Of a DNA stretch of 64,000 nucleotides, positions 1-11,432 are shown piece after piece; within the stretch, counting starts at the first letter, position 1; every line of letters starts with the position of its first letter. The stretch comes from Agrostemma githago (lineage: Eukaryota; Streptophyta; Magnoliopsida; Caryophyllales; Caryophyllaceae). The DNA is taken from the NCBI GenBank assembly GCA_958450325.1, contig OY288243.1, positions 63,100,606 to 63,164,605 of the forward strand. The letters run 5' to 3'. A program made the position numbers and the translations under genes. Below the pieces are notes generated by a model. The model ran no database searches, was not told where the DNA came from, and saw nothing but the letters and a program-made list of their open reading frames with translations.

Positions 1-430
1 TAAATCCATAACCCTAATTTAAAAAGTTAATTAAACCCTAGACAAAGTATAAATCAATTTATTAAATAATTAATTAAAATGATATTACTTCATTGATAAT
101 TGAATTAAAATTTATAATCGAATTCGAAAGAGTGTAGTTGATTAAAGAAATTGGGGAGGTAAAGAGACAAGGAATAAGAGAGAAAATTACAAATTAGGTT
201 AAATTGTGGAGAGGGTAAAATTGGAAAAGTGACGTTATTTTCGTTAGGATTGAGTAAATGCTCGTTAGGAAAAAGTAATTTTGGAATATATTTTTTAATA
301 TACATTGATATTTTATTTATATAGAAAGAACGAATATATATGACGAACTTTGACTCGATTTATTGACTTTTTTTCTCATTATAATAATCATGTGATAAAA
401 ATATGATTTTAAAGATATATATATAAATAT
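1..430. other. AT-rich flank, no gene seen
   Basis: Very AT-rich DNA left of the mariner-like element. The only longer open frame, on the minus strand, is low-complexity and has no recognisable motif. I see no repeat border, RNA gene or promoter here that I can support. Confidence 0.6.
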
Positions 431-432
431 TA

Positions 433-459
433 CTTCCTCCTAATTTTTTATTTCTTCCC
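433..459. repeat. left TIR of the mariner-like element
   Basis: About 27 bp matching the reverse complement of 3896-3922 with two mismatches by eye, next to a TA target duplication. Confidence 0.9.
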
Positions 460-1113
460 CTTTTTTGGGCACAAAAATTAAGAAAGTATTAAAGAAACAA
501 TATAAGGTACATGCAAGTGGATAAAAAGGGTAGGGGTGAATAGAATAAAAAAAGTAAAAATGCTTAATTATTAAACTAAATAAATTGCATACTTGAAGAA
601 CCTAATTACACCTACAGAGGGATTAAGAACTTAATTCTAAGTGGGAATCTATCACTTTTTCCCACCTTTACATACGGAGTACATTAATTACATTACATAG
701 ATGATTTTTACATAGGACGATTTTTCACTCAAAAATAAAAATTACGAGGATACGTAGACGGTTTTTACATAAATTTGGTCTTCAAATATTCGAAACTTCA
801 GATTGCTTTTGATCTCCATTTTCATGTCAATTTCCCTCATAACACATCAACCTGCCAAGTGTTAAGTCCATTGGAATGCCAACAAAATATTATGGCATGA
901 CAAACTTTCAAGGTGGCGCCAAATAAGATACCCACAAAATTTCACCATCTTTGAACACATTAAATATATTCTACCGCCAAATAAGATACCCACTTATGTT
1001 TTTTTTTAAAATTTTCATTTTCTATCCATAAAAACACACTAGCATTAATTACCCTTCATAAATGTTTTAAAAACAACATTACAAATTCACCATAACATTT
1101 ACTCCTCTCATAA

Positions 1114-2520
1114 ATGACAAAACTAGATTTATCCAATGATCAAAGGAAGAAAATCATTGAGAAAATACTCCAAAATAGCATAGGGGGTAAGCCAAAATGG
1201 AGAATCATGAAGAAGATAGCTTCTGATTTTCAAGTTTGTCGGAAAACAATCACCGACATTTGGAATACAGCCAAGGACCAGAGGGACGCTGGCCATGCAA
1301 TCAATGTAAACAGCAAGTTAAACGGAAAGGTTGGTCGTAGATCAGTTGCGTTTGATGCAGAAAGGTTCAAGAGTATATGCCTCAAGGATAGAACAACACA
1401 ACATAGGGTGGCAGCAGCTATGAGGATCACTCAGACTATTGTCTCAAAGTGGGTGAGAAAGAAGGTGATAAAAAGTCACACAAATGCACTCAAACCAAGT
1501 TTGACAGACACCAATAAGCTCAACAGGTTAATCTTTTGTCTCAAACATGTTCATTTTGATGAATCTTGCGATAAATTTAGATTTAATGACCAACGAAACT
1601 TAGTTCACATAGACGAAAAATGGTTTTACTTAACGCAATGTAACCAAAGGTACTACCTTGAAGAGTCAGAACCTTTACCGCACCGAACTATCCAATCAAA
1701 GAAACATATCCGCAAAATTATGTTCATGTGTGCTGCAGGAAGACCTGAATATGGGGCTAACAATGAGGTTATTTTTGATGGAAAGATAGGAATCTTTCCT
1801 TTTATTACACAAATGCCAGCTATGAGAAACTCAAGGAATAGGGCAGCGGGTACTCTTGAAACTAAACCTATAGACAGTATTACGAAGCCTGTCATCAAGG
1901 AATGTTTAATTAATAACGTGCTTCCAGCAATAAGAGCTAAATGGCCAACATGTAGAGACAAACACATCTTCATCCAACAAGATAATGCAAGACCCCATAT
2001 AGATAATTCCGATGTTGAATTTAGAGAAGCGGCCACACTTGACGGAATTAATTTTGAGCTTATATGTCAACCCCCCAATTCCCCCGAATTAAATGTTCTT
2101 GACTTGGGATATTTTAGAGCTATTCAATCATTGCATACAACGACAAATGCTTACAAATTGGATGAACTTGTTGATGCTGTTACTAATGCATATGATAAAC
2201 TTGAAACTATCAAGCTTAAGTACGTGTTCATAACATTACAAGCTGTAATGGAAGAAATTATGAAAAGAAGAGGTGGAAATGACTACAAACTGCCACATAT
2301 GCACAAATCCAAACTAGCCGCTGTTGGTTTACTACCGGAGTACCTACATTTAGAGGTTGAACTCATAAAACTGTGTGCACAACATGTTTCAAACTTGGAG
2401 AATTTTGAATGTTTAGATGAAATTGTTAACGCATTAACAAGGCATGCAGAAGAAGTTCAAACAATGCAAGAGAATGACACGAAATCAAGTACACCAAGCA
2501 GTTCACAACTTGTGAACTAA
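1114..2520 (+). CDS. mariner-like transposase, DD39D
   Basis: A 468-aa single-exon transposase that would cut and paste the surrounding element at TA sites in the nucleus. The N-terminal ~115 residues hold the helix-turn-helix DNA-binding part, including a second helical motif near ITQTIVSKWVRKKVI. The catalytic core shows the three acidic residues of plant mariner-like elements. D167 is in VHIDEKWF and D290 is in IFIQQDNARPH. D330 is in PPNSPELNVLDLGYF, 39 residues after D290, which gives the plant DD39D signature. Length is normal for the family and there is no internal stop or frameshift. The ATG lies about 680 bp inside the left TIR, after an AT-rich leader. No alternative family fits the three motifs. 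Confidence 0.96.
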   Translation: MTKLDLSNDQRKKIIEKILQNSIGGKPKWRIMKKIASDFQVCRKTITDIWNTAKDQRDAGHAINVNSKLNGKVGRRSVAFDAERFKSICLKDRTTQHRVAAAMRITQTIVSKWVRKKVIKSHTNALKPSLTDTNKLNRLIFCLKHVHFDESCDKFRFNDQRNLVHIDEKWFYLTQCNQRYYLEESEPLPHRTIQSKKHIRKIMFMCAAGRPEYGANNEVIFDGKIGIFPFITQMPAMRNSRNRAAGTLETKPIDSITKPVIKECLINNVLPAIRAKWPTCRDKHIFIQQDNARPHIDNSDVEFREAATLDGINFELICQPPNSPELNVLDLGYFRAIQSLHTTTNAYKLDELVDAVTNAYDKLETIKLKYVFITLQAVMEEIMKRRGGNDYKLPHMHKSKLAAVGLLPEYLHLEVELIKLCAQHVSNLENFECLDEIVNALTRHAEEVQTMQENDTKSSTPSSSQLVN

Positions 2521-3111
2521 TTAAAGCCTCACCACAACTTTTGATTTAGCAAGGAACTATCAAGGCAGAACAATATTTTTTTGGAAAAGAAGCACATAAC
2601 AAAACTACAAATGGATCGTCAAGTTATTTTTTGTACTCTTTTGAACTTGGCAGAATATATTTAATGTAATTAATGTGAATGTTGAACCTTAATGGAAATC
2701 TAGATTGTAATTGGCTCATTCAATATTCATCACTTGGCAGGACAATATGTTAGAGCAATTAACACGAGATCACCCTCTATTAGTCATCGGGTGTAAGAAA
2801 CACACAAATTGCCTCATCATAAACACTGATACATTGATATCAGTGAATGGTGGCAAGATGTGTGTCCTTTTTTTAATTGAAGACCAAACTATACAATTCA
2901 TCATTAGTTTAGACCAACACAAACATCACCATGAGCCACCAGCAACAAAAAACAGACCGGACCCAACCTCAACAGCTCCATATCCAAACAGCAAAACCAA
3001 AATGAATAAAAAGTGAGAATTCGAGATGAACTACCTCTTTTACTCGTCATCCTTAAGCTTATACATGGCCAATAATAGGACAATTCTTTGTTCCACCATC
3101 TTTGGCCTTCC

Positions 3112-3531
3112 TTAGTTTAAAAAAATCAACCCTTTTTTTTTTCTGGAAGAAGCTATCATTTCATAGACACTCGTATCAACAACCACTGGCTGACCTCTAT
3201 ATGTCTTATCTTCGACGACCGACTGCAAATCTGGCACAATGGAGTCCATCATCGACTCTACCACTTCCTCTTCGTCATTGACATCGGCAACATTCCCAAC
3301 AATATCAACTTCTGTATCTTCAATCGGATCTGAAGATTCTGGAGATTGAACCATATGCATGTTAAACAAGAAGTGAGGCTCTTCATAATCTGAGAAAATT
3401 AAACCCTTTTTACAAGAACAAATGGCATCAGGGTTAAAGAATGGGTCAATATGAAGAGGATAAAAGAGAGGAACGAGTGAATCAATGAGAAGAGGGGTGG
3501 TAGTAGCCTCAGATATACAATTTTTCGTCAT
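3112..3531 (-). CDS. small antisense ORF inside the mariner-like element, unknown function
   Basis: A 139-aa frame on the strand opposite the transposase, near the right TIR. I do not recognise the protein. The middle is acidic (a run rich in D, E and V around residues 65-95) and the end is basic (SSRKKKG). Upstream on the minus strand is a CT-rich leader with an AACCCTAAC-type motif, as in plant 5' untranslated regions, which makes transcription plausible. It could be a host gene fragment captured by the element, a second element gene, or a chance frame. The compositionally structured leader argues mildly against chance. Confidence 0.35.
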   Translation of the reverse strand: MTKNCISEATTTPLLIDSLVPLFYPLHIDPFFNPDAICSCKKGLIFSDYEEPHFLFNMHMVQSPESSDPIEDTEVDIVGNVADVNDEEEVVESMMDSIVPDLQSVVEDKTYRGQPVVVDTSVYEMIASSRKKKGLIFLN

Positions 3532-3848
3532 TTAAGAGAGAGAAATCAAGATTAATCAGAGAAGAAATATGGAGGCGGCATAGAAAGAAGATGAAGATAG
3601 AGTTAGGGTTAGGAAGATGATGAAGGCAGAGGAAGTATTGGGCCACGGTAATGTTATTTTTGTGGATTGGGTAGGTAGATTTCATAATAAAGGAATAATG
3701 GGTTAGTAACTTAGTATAGCTAATTAGAATGGGTTATGTGTTAGGGTAATGTTTACTAAATAATTAGTTGGGCTAGTGGGGGTAGATAGTGTAATTGTGT
3801 AATAATACAAAGGGTAAAATGGTCCACCGAAAAAAACAAGTACGTCCC

Positions 3849-3902
3849 AAAAAGGAAAGAGGGAAGATTAGCAAACTAGTGTCAAAAAGGAAAGAGGGAA
3901 GA
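3849..3902. repeat. subterminal direct repeat near the right mariner TIR
   Basis: The 19-bp sequence AAAAAGGAAAGAGGGAAGA occurs at 3849-3867 and again at 3884-3902, just inside the right TIR. The second copy runs into the TIR. Repeated subterminal motifs are often transposase binding sites; that role is inferred. Confidence 0.7.
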
Positions 3903-3922
3903 AATAAAAAACTAGGAGGGAG
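3896..3922. repeat. right TIR of the mariner-like element
   Basis: Inverted match to 433-459, ending GGAGGGAG and followed by the TA target duplication. Confidence 0.9.
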
Positions 3923-4569
3923 TATTTTTAAAAATTTGAAAATAAAAAAATATTTGTTAGTGTTTTTGAGAAACTTTAGTGTATAATAGCAATATTTTTT
4001 TAATTTATCTATTTTCGGGCGGGTAACGGGTTCGGGCGGGTTTTGACCCAATATATTTGGGTTATTATCGGGTCGGATCACTTTTGGGTTTCGGTCATTT
4101 TCGGGCAGACTTTTTTGGATTTTTTTTCGGGCGGTTTCGGGTCGGATCAGTTTTTGACAGGTCTAGTTCTAACCCATAGTACAAGCATAAAAGTAAGTCA
4201 TAAAAATAAAGCTACAACCACCATAAGGCTAGAGATACAATAGGTAAGCGAAACATGATGGTAGAGGGCGACATATTGGATACATGTTACAACATAACAA
4301 TTCATCATCAAGGCTAGCGATTTTCACAAGCCACCCAAAAGTTTAAATTGTGGATAAACCATAATAAAGGTACTTACGCCATAAGAGCGTAGAAAAGAAA
4401 ACGAGGATGCAATCTAAATAAGCATGCCTTTGATGGAGATTGCTCTCTGCACTTTGGTAATCAATCACTGAAGTCAAAACTTCAACCACCCAAGAATCCT
4501 AACTTGCTAATGGGACTCTGGGAGCGGATAAATAGTTCCTCTCACTTTTTTTTTTGCCAGTAAGGAAAG
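3923..4569. other. non-coding stretch with a GGGTTCGGGC-type degenerate repeat
   Basis: Between about 4015 and 4165 are irregular repeats of TTCGGGCGGG, GGGTCGGATC and GGTTTCGGGC, ending near TTTTTGACAGGTCTAG. This composition is common at the ends of plant hAT-type and other DNA elements, but I cannot find a matching second end. The rest (4170-4569) may be the degraded 3' part of the LINE fragment to the right. No gene seen. Confidence 0.45.
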
Positions 4570-5230
4570 ACTAAGAGAGTTAAGAATTTAGCACCACTGC
4601 CGCTAAGCTATGAGCTTTATGATTCTTCTCTGGGTACATAAGCAATTGATAGACAATGAAAACAAGAAAACAACGCAAGCAGGTTTTTAAGAATCCTATG
4701 GGTAGGCGGAGAAGGTTGATGCACTTCCATAATTTGAAGAACAAGCTGCAAACCAATCACTGAACAAGGTAAGATGGAGAAACCCACGTTCATGAGCCCA
4801 GCAAGCAACCTTGTAAAGGGCAAGGACTTCCGCTTGAAGAGGCGAAGCAACATTAATTTTCATACTATTCTCGACCGCACAAATTTCAGAGTAGTCATAA
4901 ACGATCCATCCTACCGCTGCGCTATTGTGATTTTTCCAAGCTGTATCCATCATGAGTTTATGGGGAGAGATGAAAGAGATGACCAACAATTTGAATTCTT
5001 AACCCTTTTTTTTTATTCTGGATTTACTAAGGAGGCACCCACCCTCTCCATCAGGAGTAGTAGTAGTAGTAGAATCCTTATCTTTAGTACTTCCCTGAAC
5101 AACCTGTGATACATTTACCAACTGAGATTTGATCAATCTCAAAGTGTTGTCAGTTGTCACCATTGAACACAATATCATTAAAGATGATTACATTTCTGGC
5201 AATCCAAAGAGCCCACAGAACAGTGAGAAA
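4570..5230 (-). pseudogene. LINE (non-LTR retrotransposon) RNase H-like relic
   Basis: Minus-strand frames read the end of a plant L1-type polyprotein. First comes LWALWIARNVIIFND at about 5170-5225, matching the LWxxWKxRN signature at the end of the zinc-binding (zf-RVT) part. Next is an RNase H-like domain at 4696-4989, with WKNHNSAAVGWIVYD, SPLQAEVLALYKVACWAHERG and LTLFSDW. A downstream piece in another frame ends SIAYVPREES at about 4620. At least two frame changes and stops separate the pieces, so it is dead. The RNase H domain would degrade the RNA of RNA-DNA hybrids. No reverse transcriptase part is present. Confidence 0.75.
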
Positions 5231-5239
5231 CATGCATGT

Positions 5240-6743
5240 ACTCGCAACAAATGAATCATAATTATGCAAGTAATTTAACTAGTCAACTATTTATGGACGC
5301 TGCCACCCGCTCGTCGAGCGCACCCGCGCGGACCGTCGCAACGGCCATGTACACGGCCCATCCGGACACTCGTGGTCCGGGCCAAGTCGATTTCGCGTTC
5401 GGGGCGAAGTGTCGAACCTCAATTTGGTTGAGGATTTGAATTGTACTGGATAGATGCACGAGGGACATCTATGTTTCCGTTGAATCGATCGAGATGTGGC
5501 TGTAAATGTTTAAAGGCCGATATGTTTTGTATGACGACCTATTTACGGAACCGAATTCGTCGGCGATTTGTAGAGGGCCCACCGAGTAATTTTGGGATTG
5601 TGGACATGACATAGGTCCACCCCAACGCGGCCACGCGCGGGTTTGGGGAGGCGAATGAATCTCCATATGAGATGGGTCGAATTGAAGTTTAAATCGAAGT
5701 GGAGTCGCCACCGAACTTTGTGGGAGTTCGGGCCCATTCGAACTCACTCTATATCTTAGTGGGCCATGCACAAAGTATGGCCCATTCGGATGTCAGAGTT
5801 TATTGGGCTCGTCCCTTTTGCATTTGATACCGATACCGACATTATCGGATACCGTGTATTGAATGACTCTCGTGTGCCAATGGATTCGGACATCCGGAAA
5901 CCATGGTTCTGAGTAAGAGGTGAGGGTACGTGTTGGGAAGTTCACAAAGAACACCCAACCTCGCCCGCACATTAGCGGCCTCTACTAAGATATCGTTTGA
6001 TTTTGAAATACACGCGTTAGTAATACGATGAATGATATGCAAACATTGTTTTGCCTAAACATGTGAATATTTGAATAAGTTTCTATGTCGATTTAATGCA
6101 TCTAAAATTAACGTCAAAGTTGTTTTAGCATGCGAGATTTGTTTTAGTATAATAAGACAAATGATGAATAAAATACAAAGACAAAGAACAAACGGGTTAG
6201 TAACGGTTTGTAAATTGAATAAAAGATGTAAATATAATGCAATGCATGTTTTTGAAAAGTTTATGACACGTGATGGATTAAGCACGCGTTGACTGGGGTT
6301 AAGAAAATATTTATCGAGACCTGAAATATGCTGAAAAGCCCGTCGTTTTATTAAAAAAAAAGGAAAAGATGTTTGAAAAATCAAGACGGGATAGCTTTTC
6401 GGTGTCATGGTTTTCAGAAGCCTACGCGACCCGCGCGGGGGAGGCGCGACTCGCGTGGCCATGCGACCCGCACATGACTCGTGCGACTCGCATGGCGGCC
6501 TGTTTTCGAGATTATTTTTTTAGCAAATCGACAGTTTTGTTAAATCGCGTATAAATATATCATAATTTATACTCGACTTAAATTTGCGATATTCGTTATA
6601 TTCGATATTCGATTATGGAATCGATATCAAATATTCGGAATGTTTTTTTAGAAAAGATGTTTTGTAAATCGTTTTGAAAATCGAACTAAAAAAAATGTTA
6701 ATTCTCTCCGCGTTGAAATCGTCGTATTTTGCTTTTAAGACCA
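5240..6743 (-). repeat. LTR- or leader-related sequence of the L1/L2 retrotransposon family
   Basis: No gene. The stretch 5862-5995 resembles 23128-23270, sharing GACATCCGGAAACC and GCGGCCTCTACTAA, so this is another piece of the same repeat family next to L1. A primer-binding-like motif sits at 5700-5712. Open frames here are short and unlike any protein I know. It may be the outer part of a longer LTR, or a leader left by tandem or recombined elements. I could not decide which. Confidence 0.5.
5700..5712 (-). other. primer-binding-site-like motif
   Basis: Minus-strand GGTGGCGACTCCA resembles the tRNA primer-binding sites next to the 5' LTR of large plant Ty3/gypsy elements (Tat/Ogre type). 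If genuine, an LTR ends just to its right, which is hard to square with the polypurine tract at 7911 that marks 7910 as the start of a 3' LTR. See findings. Confidence 0.4.
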
Positions 6744-7910
6744 TGTGACGATTTTTTAGCATCAATGAGATTGATTTAGTTCCTTTTTAATACGATATTC
6801 GACTATAAAGTCGATATCGTATTTTGAGAACGTTTGTTTTGTATGAAAATTATATTGTAGTATCGATATTAGAAAGAAAAAAAAATGTGATGAAGACCCA
6901 TATGAAACGGACCGACGACGCAAAAGGAAGAAAAAAACGAGAGGAAGAGAGAGAGAAAGGAGAAGACGGGATTTTGATTTACACCCTCAACCTACATGCT
7001 TTACTTTCTCGGAGCGGAACTCGTCTAGTTGTGGCTTAGGCACGGGAGCTTCGAGATTATATAGGAAGAGTTATGGTGGTTTATAATTGGGAATGGATTT
7101 GACGAGTTTTGCTCTCGGGTCTTTGACGAGTTTTGATCTCGGGATTGTGTATGATTAGGGAAGGGATTTGACGAGTTTTGCTCTCGGGTTTCCTAAAGGA
7201 TATCTAAAGGAACGGGATTGTATGGGATTGTATCGCCTAGGATGTTTTGTGTATTGTGTCTAGATGTGTGTTGTTGATTTTAATTGATGTATATCGATGT
7301 GTGAGAGGGTCCTATTTATAGGAGAGGTCCTTGATTGAAGCTAGGAGAGGTAATCTTGCTTGGGTGACAAGAAATACCGGTTAGGATAGGAAAGGTAAGC
7401 AATTTGAGAGAAACGAGGATTCCGTTTCTTGGTGGGGAAGGCATGGAACCCGGCTGGACAAAGAGTACTCGGCCGAGTACACTTCGTGCTCGGTGGGGTG
7501 CTCGGGTAGATTCCTACTGGGAATCGAATTCTACCTTTAACGGATTTGTTTAATATTTTTTGTAGCTGATTTTTGTAGTGTTTGAGCTCAAACCGGACTC
7601 GTGGGGTGACATGGCTGGTTTCTATGCCTCGGAAAATATCTTTGACCGGGTTTTGACTCGGTCGCTAAAAGACGGTTTTGCCCTCGGTGTCGGATTCGAC
7701 CCAAATTAGTCTCATTTGACTCGAAATGACCTACTGGGCCTGAATTTGAGGTTGGTTTTGTGAGGTTTGTACTCCGTAAAAAGTCCAAGCCAAATGCCAA
7801 TGATTTCGAGCCCATATTCGAGTATGTTAAAGCATGTTTGCGTCCGATCATCATCGGGTGTTCTTTGAAAACTGCTATAGACACCTAATAACCAAATGTG
7901 GGTGTCTACA
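6744..7910 (-). repeat. left (3') LTR of L1
   Basis: From about 6769 to 7910 it matches the split right LTR nearly base for base. The plus-strand right edge is GGTGTCTACA, the inverse of TGTAGACACC. The exact left edge (6744 or 6768) is uncertain because the first bases differ between copies. Open frames inside, including one at 7588-7884 repeated in the other LTR, are LTR sequence and not genes. Confidence 0.8.
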
Positions 7911-7925
7911 GAGCCCCCACTCTGA
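7911..7925 (-). other. polypurine tract of L1
   Basis: Minus-strand TCAGAGTGGGGGCTC sits directly before the LTR start TGTAGACACC. That is the position and composition of a plus-strand primer. Confidence 0.75.
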
Positions 7926-10602
7926 CTGAGGCTTGGACAAGGCGAAAGTCAGAGTAGCTACCAGGCCAATCGAGGATTAAGACCTGGCAGACTTCCGGTC
8001 TGGTCGCTTATAGTCCATTAGACTTGCGTGAAAGGGCCCGCCAGCCATAAGATAGAGATCATACCTGAGTTCTGTTGTCGGGAGTAGCTCCGTGGGACTT
8101 GTTTTTTTAAGCCCTGGGTGTATCTGTATGCGGATACATCCCGTCTTGGAGCTGCGCGGGAGCTTGCCTAAGAAGCCCTGGGTGCATCCGTTTGCAGACA
8201 CATCACGATCCGAATTTACGCGGGAGCCTGCCTAAGAAACCCTGGGTGTGTTCGTTTGCAGACACATCCCCACTCAGAATTATGTGGGAAATCGGACTTG
8301 TTGTATAAGTCCTGGGTGCGCCTATATATGGACCCATCCCGTGCTATTTCGGGAAAATGCCGCCTTGGGCTTTCCGCTGGGGAGATATATGAGTTGCGCA
8401 GGCGCTGAGGAATAAAAAAAACTTGATGTTCCTTTGGGAAGCCAAGCTGGTACCTGAAAGGTTAGATATACAGGCAGAAATAGCAAATATAACAAATAAC
8501 AAGATAGCATACAGGAAATGCAGTTAGCATCTATAGACTGACTTGCGCTGGGGAAATTGATTTTTCGCTTCATTTTGAAATCGAAGTCCTGAAAGCAACT
8601 CACGTGCTAGGAGATATGTTTTCAAAATTGAAAGGGGTAGAAAAGAAATTTGCAGTTTAAATAGACTGAAATTTGACCTTGTCGAAAAGGATTTTCTCAG
8701 ATGGCTAAGTTTTGCAAATTTTAAAGCAAGAATTTGAAAAGAGAGACCTACCGACAGACTCGACTCTGGACGTGACCGGACGAGTTGACATACATGACTG
8801 GACTCCCGAGGGGTTGGACCGTGACTCGGTAGGGGAGTGGGCCACCTAAGATGACAAGACTCTTAAGTTGCGCTTATTCTGTAGCCTAGGCGAGTGACAA
8901 CATGGTCGAATCCTCGGAACGGGAAGGATGTTATAAGACTGTTTCCATATGACAGGGCTTAGTAGTAGCAATGTCGTAGACTGGTGTTCTTTTGGATCTT
9001 TTTGGTTTCGAGGTACATTCCCAAAGTGGGTATTGCTTTGAGTCCTTGACAGATTCTCGTCTTTGACTGAGCCGAGTACTAGGACACACTATAGAAAGGA
9101 GGCTAGATTTTGAAAGTATTTTGATTATGTGAGTGGATGGAGGTCTTCTGCCTAAGAGAAGCCCCCAGGACGACAAAGCTAGCTGCTGAGAACATGACAG
9201 TGTCGTGACCGGAATGATAGTGCTTTTTGAATGTGTGTCAATGTGGGTGGTTGTGCCTCTGTTGAAAGGCTGCCTATGTATTCACGTGCGGTGAAATCTA
9301 ACCATGCCGTAGTTCAGTGTATTGAAAGATATATTATGGTGCCTAGTCTAATAGGGCTTTGTGTGTAACTAGCCATATCGATGGTGTAGGCTAGGTGCGT
9401 TCCCAATGATGGCTTGATCAAAGGGCTAGAATAGTTAGGATGTTGATCCTGTGATTGTGAGCGTTCTCCGGGATAGCCCCCAGAGGTGGTGCGAACTATT
9501 TGGGCATGTTCTATGCCGACTGCAAGTTGAGTTCCCGTGTGCGGGGCTGGTAACTGGTTTGGATAACTTTGGAAATGTGGTGCTAGGTCGTAAGTGGCTT
9601 TGATGTTTTGACATCCGGAGCTTGATTTTGTAGATCTAAGGCTTCGAGGGTAAGGTATTGGCAATATGGTAGGAAAGGGGGAAGTCGAGTAAAAAAATGA
9701 CTCGGACTTCGATCGGGGTAGGTTTGATAATAATGCGGGATCTAATTTCCATGTCTGGCCCTAATGGTTAGGGTGTATCCTATGGAGCTTGAATCCTCAA
9801 AATTATGAGCTGTCTCTAGCCTAGGTCTCGAGAAGGTCTTGAGGGTTGTAATGTGGGAAGGCTAGATGTGGTGTTATCTGACCAACTTGATTGTTTCTCC
9901 CTTATTGGATGGTATGAGTATTGATAATTTTGAATTGACCGTTTTCACTACGGTCATGGGTTTTTGAATATTTTTTGGTTGACCTCTTAGCCCCGGTCTT
10001 GGGATTCTTCACTTGGATTGACTGTTTAACCTTGGTCATGGATGCCTCTTTTTTTTTATGATGGCCTGCTTTTTTGTTTTGGCCTTTTGCTTTTTCCTCT
10101 TGGACTTTGGATTTTTTTGTCCAGCCTTTTCTTTTTCTTTTGTTGGTCAGACTAACAGCTAAGGTAGGGATTGGTCTGTCTTATCGGAAGGGTGTTTATT
10201 GTGGGAAATGGGCTTGCCTCCCGTCTTGAACCCAAACTAGGAGACTACCTAGATTTGTCAAAGGATTCGATACCGCTCCTGCTAAGGGTAGTTATGTGGC
10301 TTTCTATGTCAGACATGGAACAGGTAAAGGAAAACACGGGCCTTAGTTCCTCCAGTCATTATAGATGTGCCTATAGTCACGTGCATGTGCTCACAGTGTA
10401 CGATGATGTTCATCATGTTCTCGGAAATACATAAGGAAAGTATATATGAGAAATAGAAAAGCTGATTTTATTGAATTTTGAAAAAGAGGACAGAATACAT
10501 CTGACTCTGACTCTGACTTTGACTTTGGAAGAAATAGTATATCCTAGACTCGGACTCAGACTTGGATTTAAATCAAATCCGGACTCTCGGATGATGCTGT
10601 CA
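7926..10602 (-). other. non-coding internal region of L1
   Basis: About 2.7 kb with no open frame I can support. It holds the tandem repeat at 8108-8345 and T-rich tracts at 10040-10140. The phrase CCGCTGGGGA recurs here (about 8369) and in the L2 region (about 26150), another sign that the two are related. Confidence 0.6.
8108..8345. repeat. tandem repeat, about 63-bp unit, four degenerate copies
   Basis: Units share the core CCTGGGTG, then a T/C-rich stretch, then GACACATCCC-like and GCGGGAGCTTGCCTAAGAA-like parts. They start near 8111, 8175, 8238 and 8310. 3' tandem repeats are common in Tat-type plant retrotransposons. Confidence 0.75.
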
Positions 10603-11432
10603 TTAGTCGTCGGCTTCTAAAGACTCGAGTTGATGTCCAGTATAGTCTTCAGTAGAAGCTTCACCCAGATCTTCATTATGTCGAAGATCGTTTTCAATCC
10701 TAATGCCCATTTCAGTAAGCACCGCGAAGTTTGAAATGCCGGCATACCTAAGATGGACGCGGTGGGAAGGTAGGAGGTTGTTGATGAACGCCTCACTAGT
10801 TTCTTCTCGTTGGGCTTGTCTACCAACTTCACACTTTCGGCCCTCCACCTTTGAAGGTACTTGGTGAAACCCTCTGTTGGATCTTGGGCCATGACTTCTA
10901 AAGTCCGCATGGTAGTCTGAAGTTCAGTATTATCAAAATAGTTTTTAGCGAACTTGGTAGCCACATCTTCCCAAGTTGGGAATCTTTTTGTATTAAGCCT
11001 ATAAAACCATGCTTTTGGGTACTTCCCGAGGGATGCGCTGAATAAATTGATGAACATGTCGGCTTTGACCCCTTTGACTGCCATGAATTGTTTGAAAGCT
11101 CGGAGGTGTAATAATGGATCCTCCGTCCCTTCGAATGTGGGTAACCCTTCTAAGTTGAGATCCTTTGGTAGTTTCTCACTAATGGGTGTATAGTCTCGGG
11201 CATTTTCCTTGTGAATGGTGTTGTTAGTTGACAAGTGGACCTGTTCTTCCAGTTTGCGGACTGCGCTGACCAGCTCAGCAAAAGGCCCAGTAGTTTCAGC
11301 CCCACCATTAGGAGTCCCTTGTTCTATGGCGCTCAACCGGGTAGCAATAGCTATCTGGTCGGACTTGATAGTTGTCAGTTGGGCCTCAACCTTAGCCAAT
11401 GAGGCTGTCAAATTGTCCAAAGCTTCTTGCAT
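10603..11432 (-). pseudogene. gag of L1 (retrotransposon Gag domain), frameshifted
   Basis: The frame starting at 11432 has a coiled-coil-like N-terminus (LTASLAKVEAQLTTIKSDQ), then the Gag core. Recognisable pieces are LEGLPTFEGTEDPLLHLRAF, PKAWFYRL, TWEDVATKFAKNYF and DPTEGFTKYLQRWRAES. Near 10810 the homology moves to another frame, which continues EAFINNLLPSHRVHLRYAGI and stops at 10603. Gag would form the virus-like particle that packages the element's RNA. There is no zinc knuckle, protease or polymerase downstream. The frameshift means the product would be truncated. Confidence 0.8.

Larger units (their letters stand above)
433..3922 (+). mobile_element. complete mariner-like element (plant MLE, Tc1/mariner)
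   Basis: A 3,490-bp DNA transposon. The left end begins CTTCCTCCTAATTTTTTATT and the right end, read in reverse complement, begins CTCCCTCCTAGTTTTTTATT. This is the CTCCCTCC-type terminus shared by plant mariner-like elements and Stowaway MITEs. TA dinucleotides at 431-432 and 3923-3924 are the expected target-site duplication. Inside are an uninterrupted transposase at 1114-2520 and a small antisense ORF at 3112-3531. The internal stretches 461-1113 and 2521-3111 hold no other gene. With both ends, duplication and intact frame present, this copy is recent and could be autonomous, but activity cannot be judged from sequence alone. Confidence 0.93.

Noticed and set aside
2711..3016. 101-aa plus frame after the mariner transposase
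   Set aside because: Begins at TTG, His/Pro-rich end, no conserved motif; probably 3' non-coding sequence of the element.
7588..7884. 98-aa minus frame repeated almost exactly at 22707-23003
   Set aside because: The match is due to the two LTRs of L1, not to a gene family.
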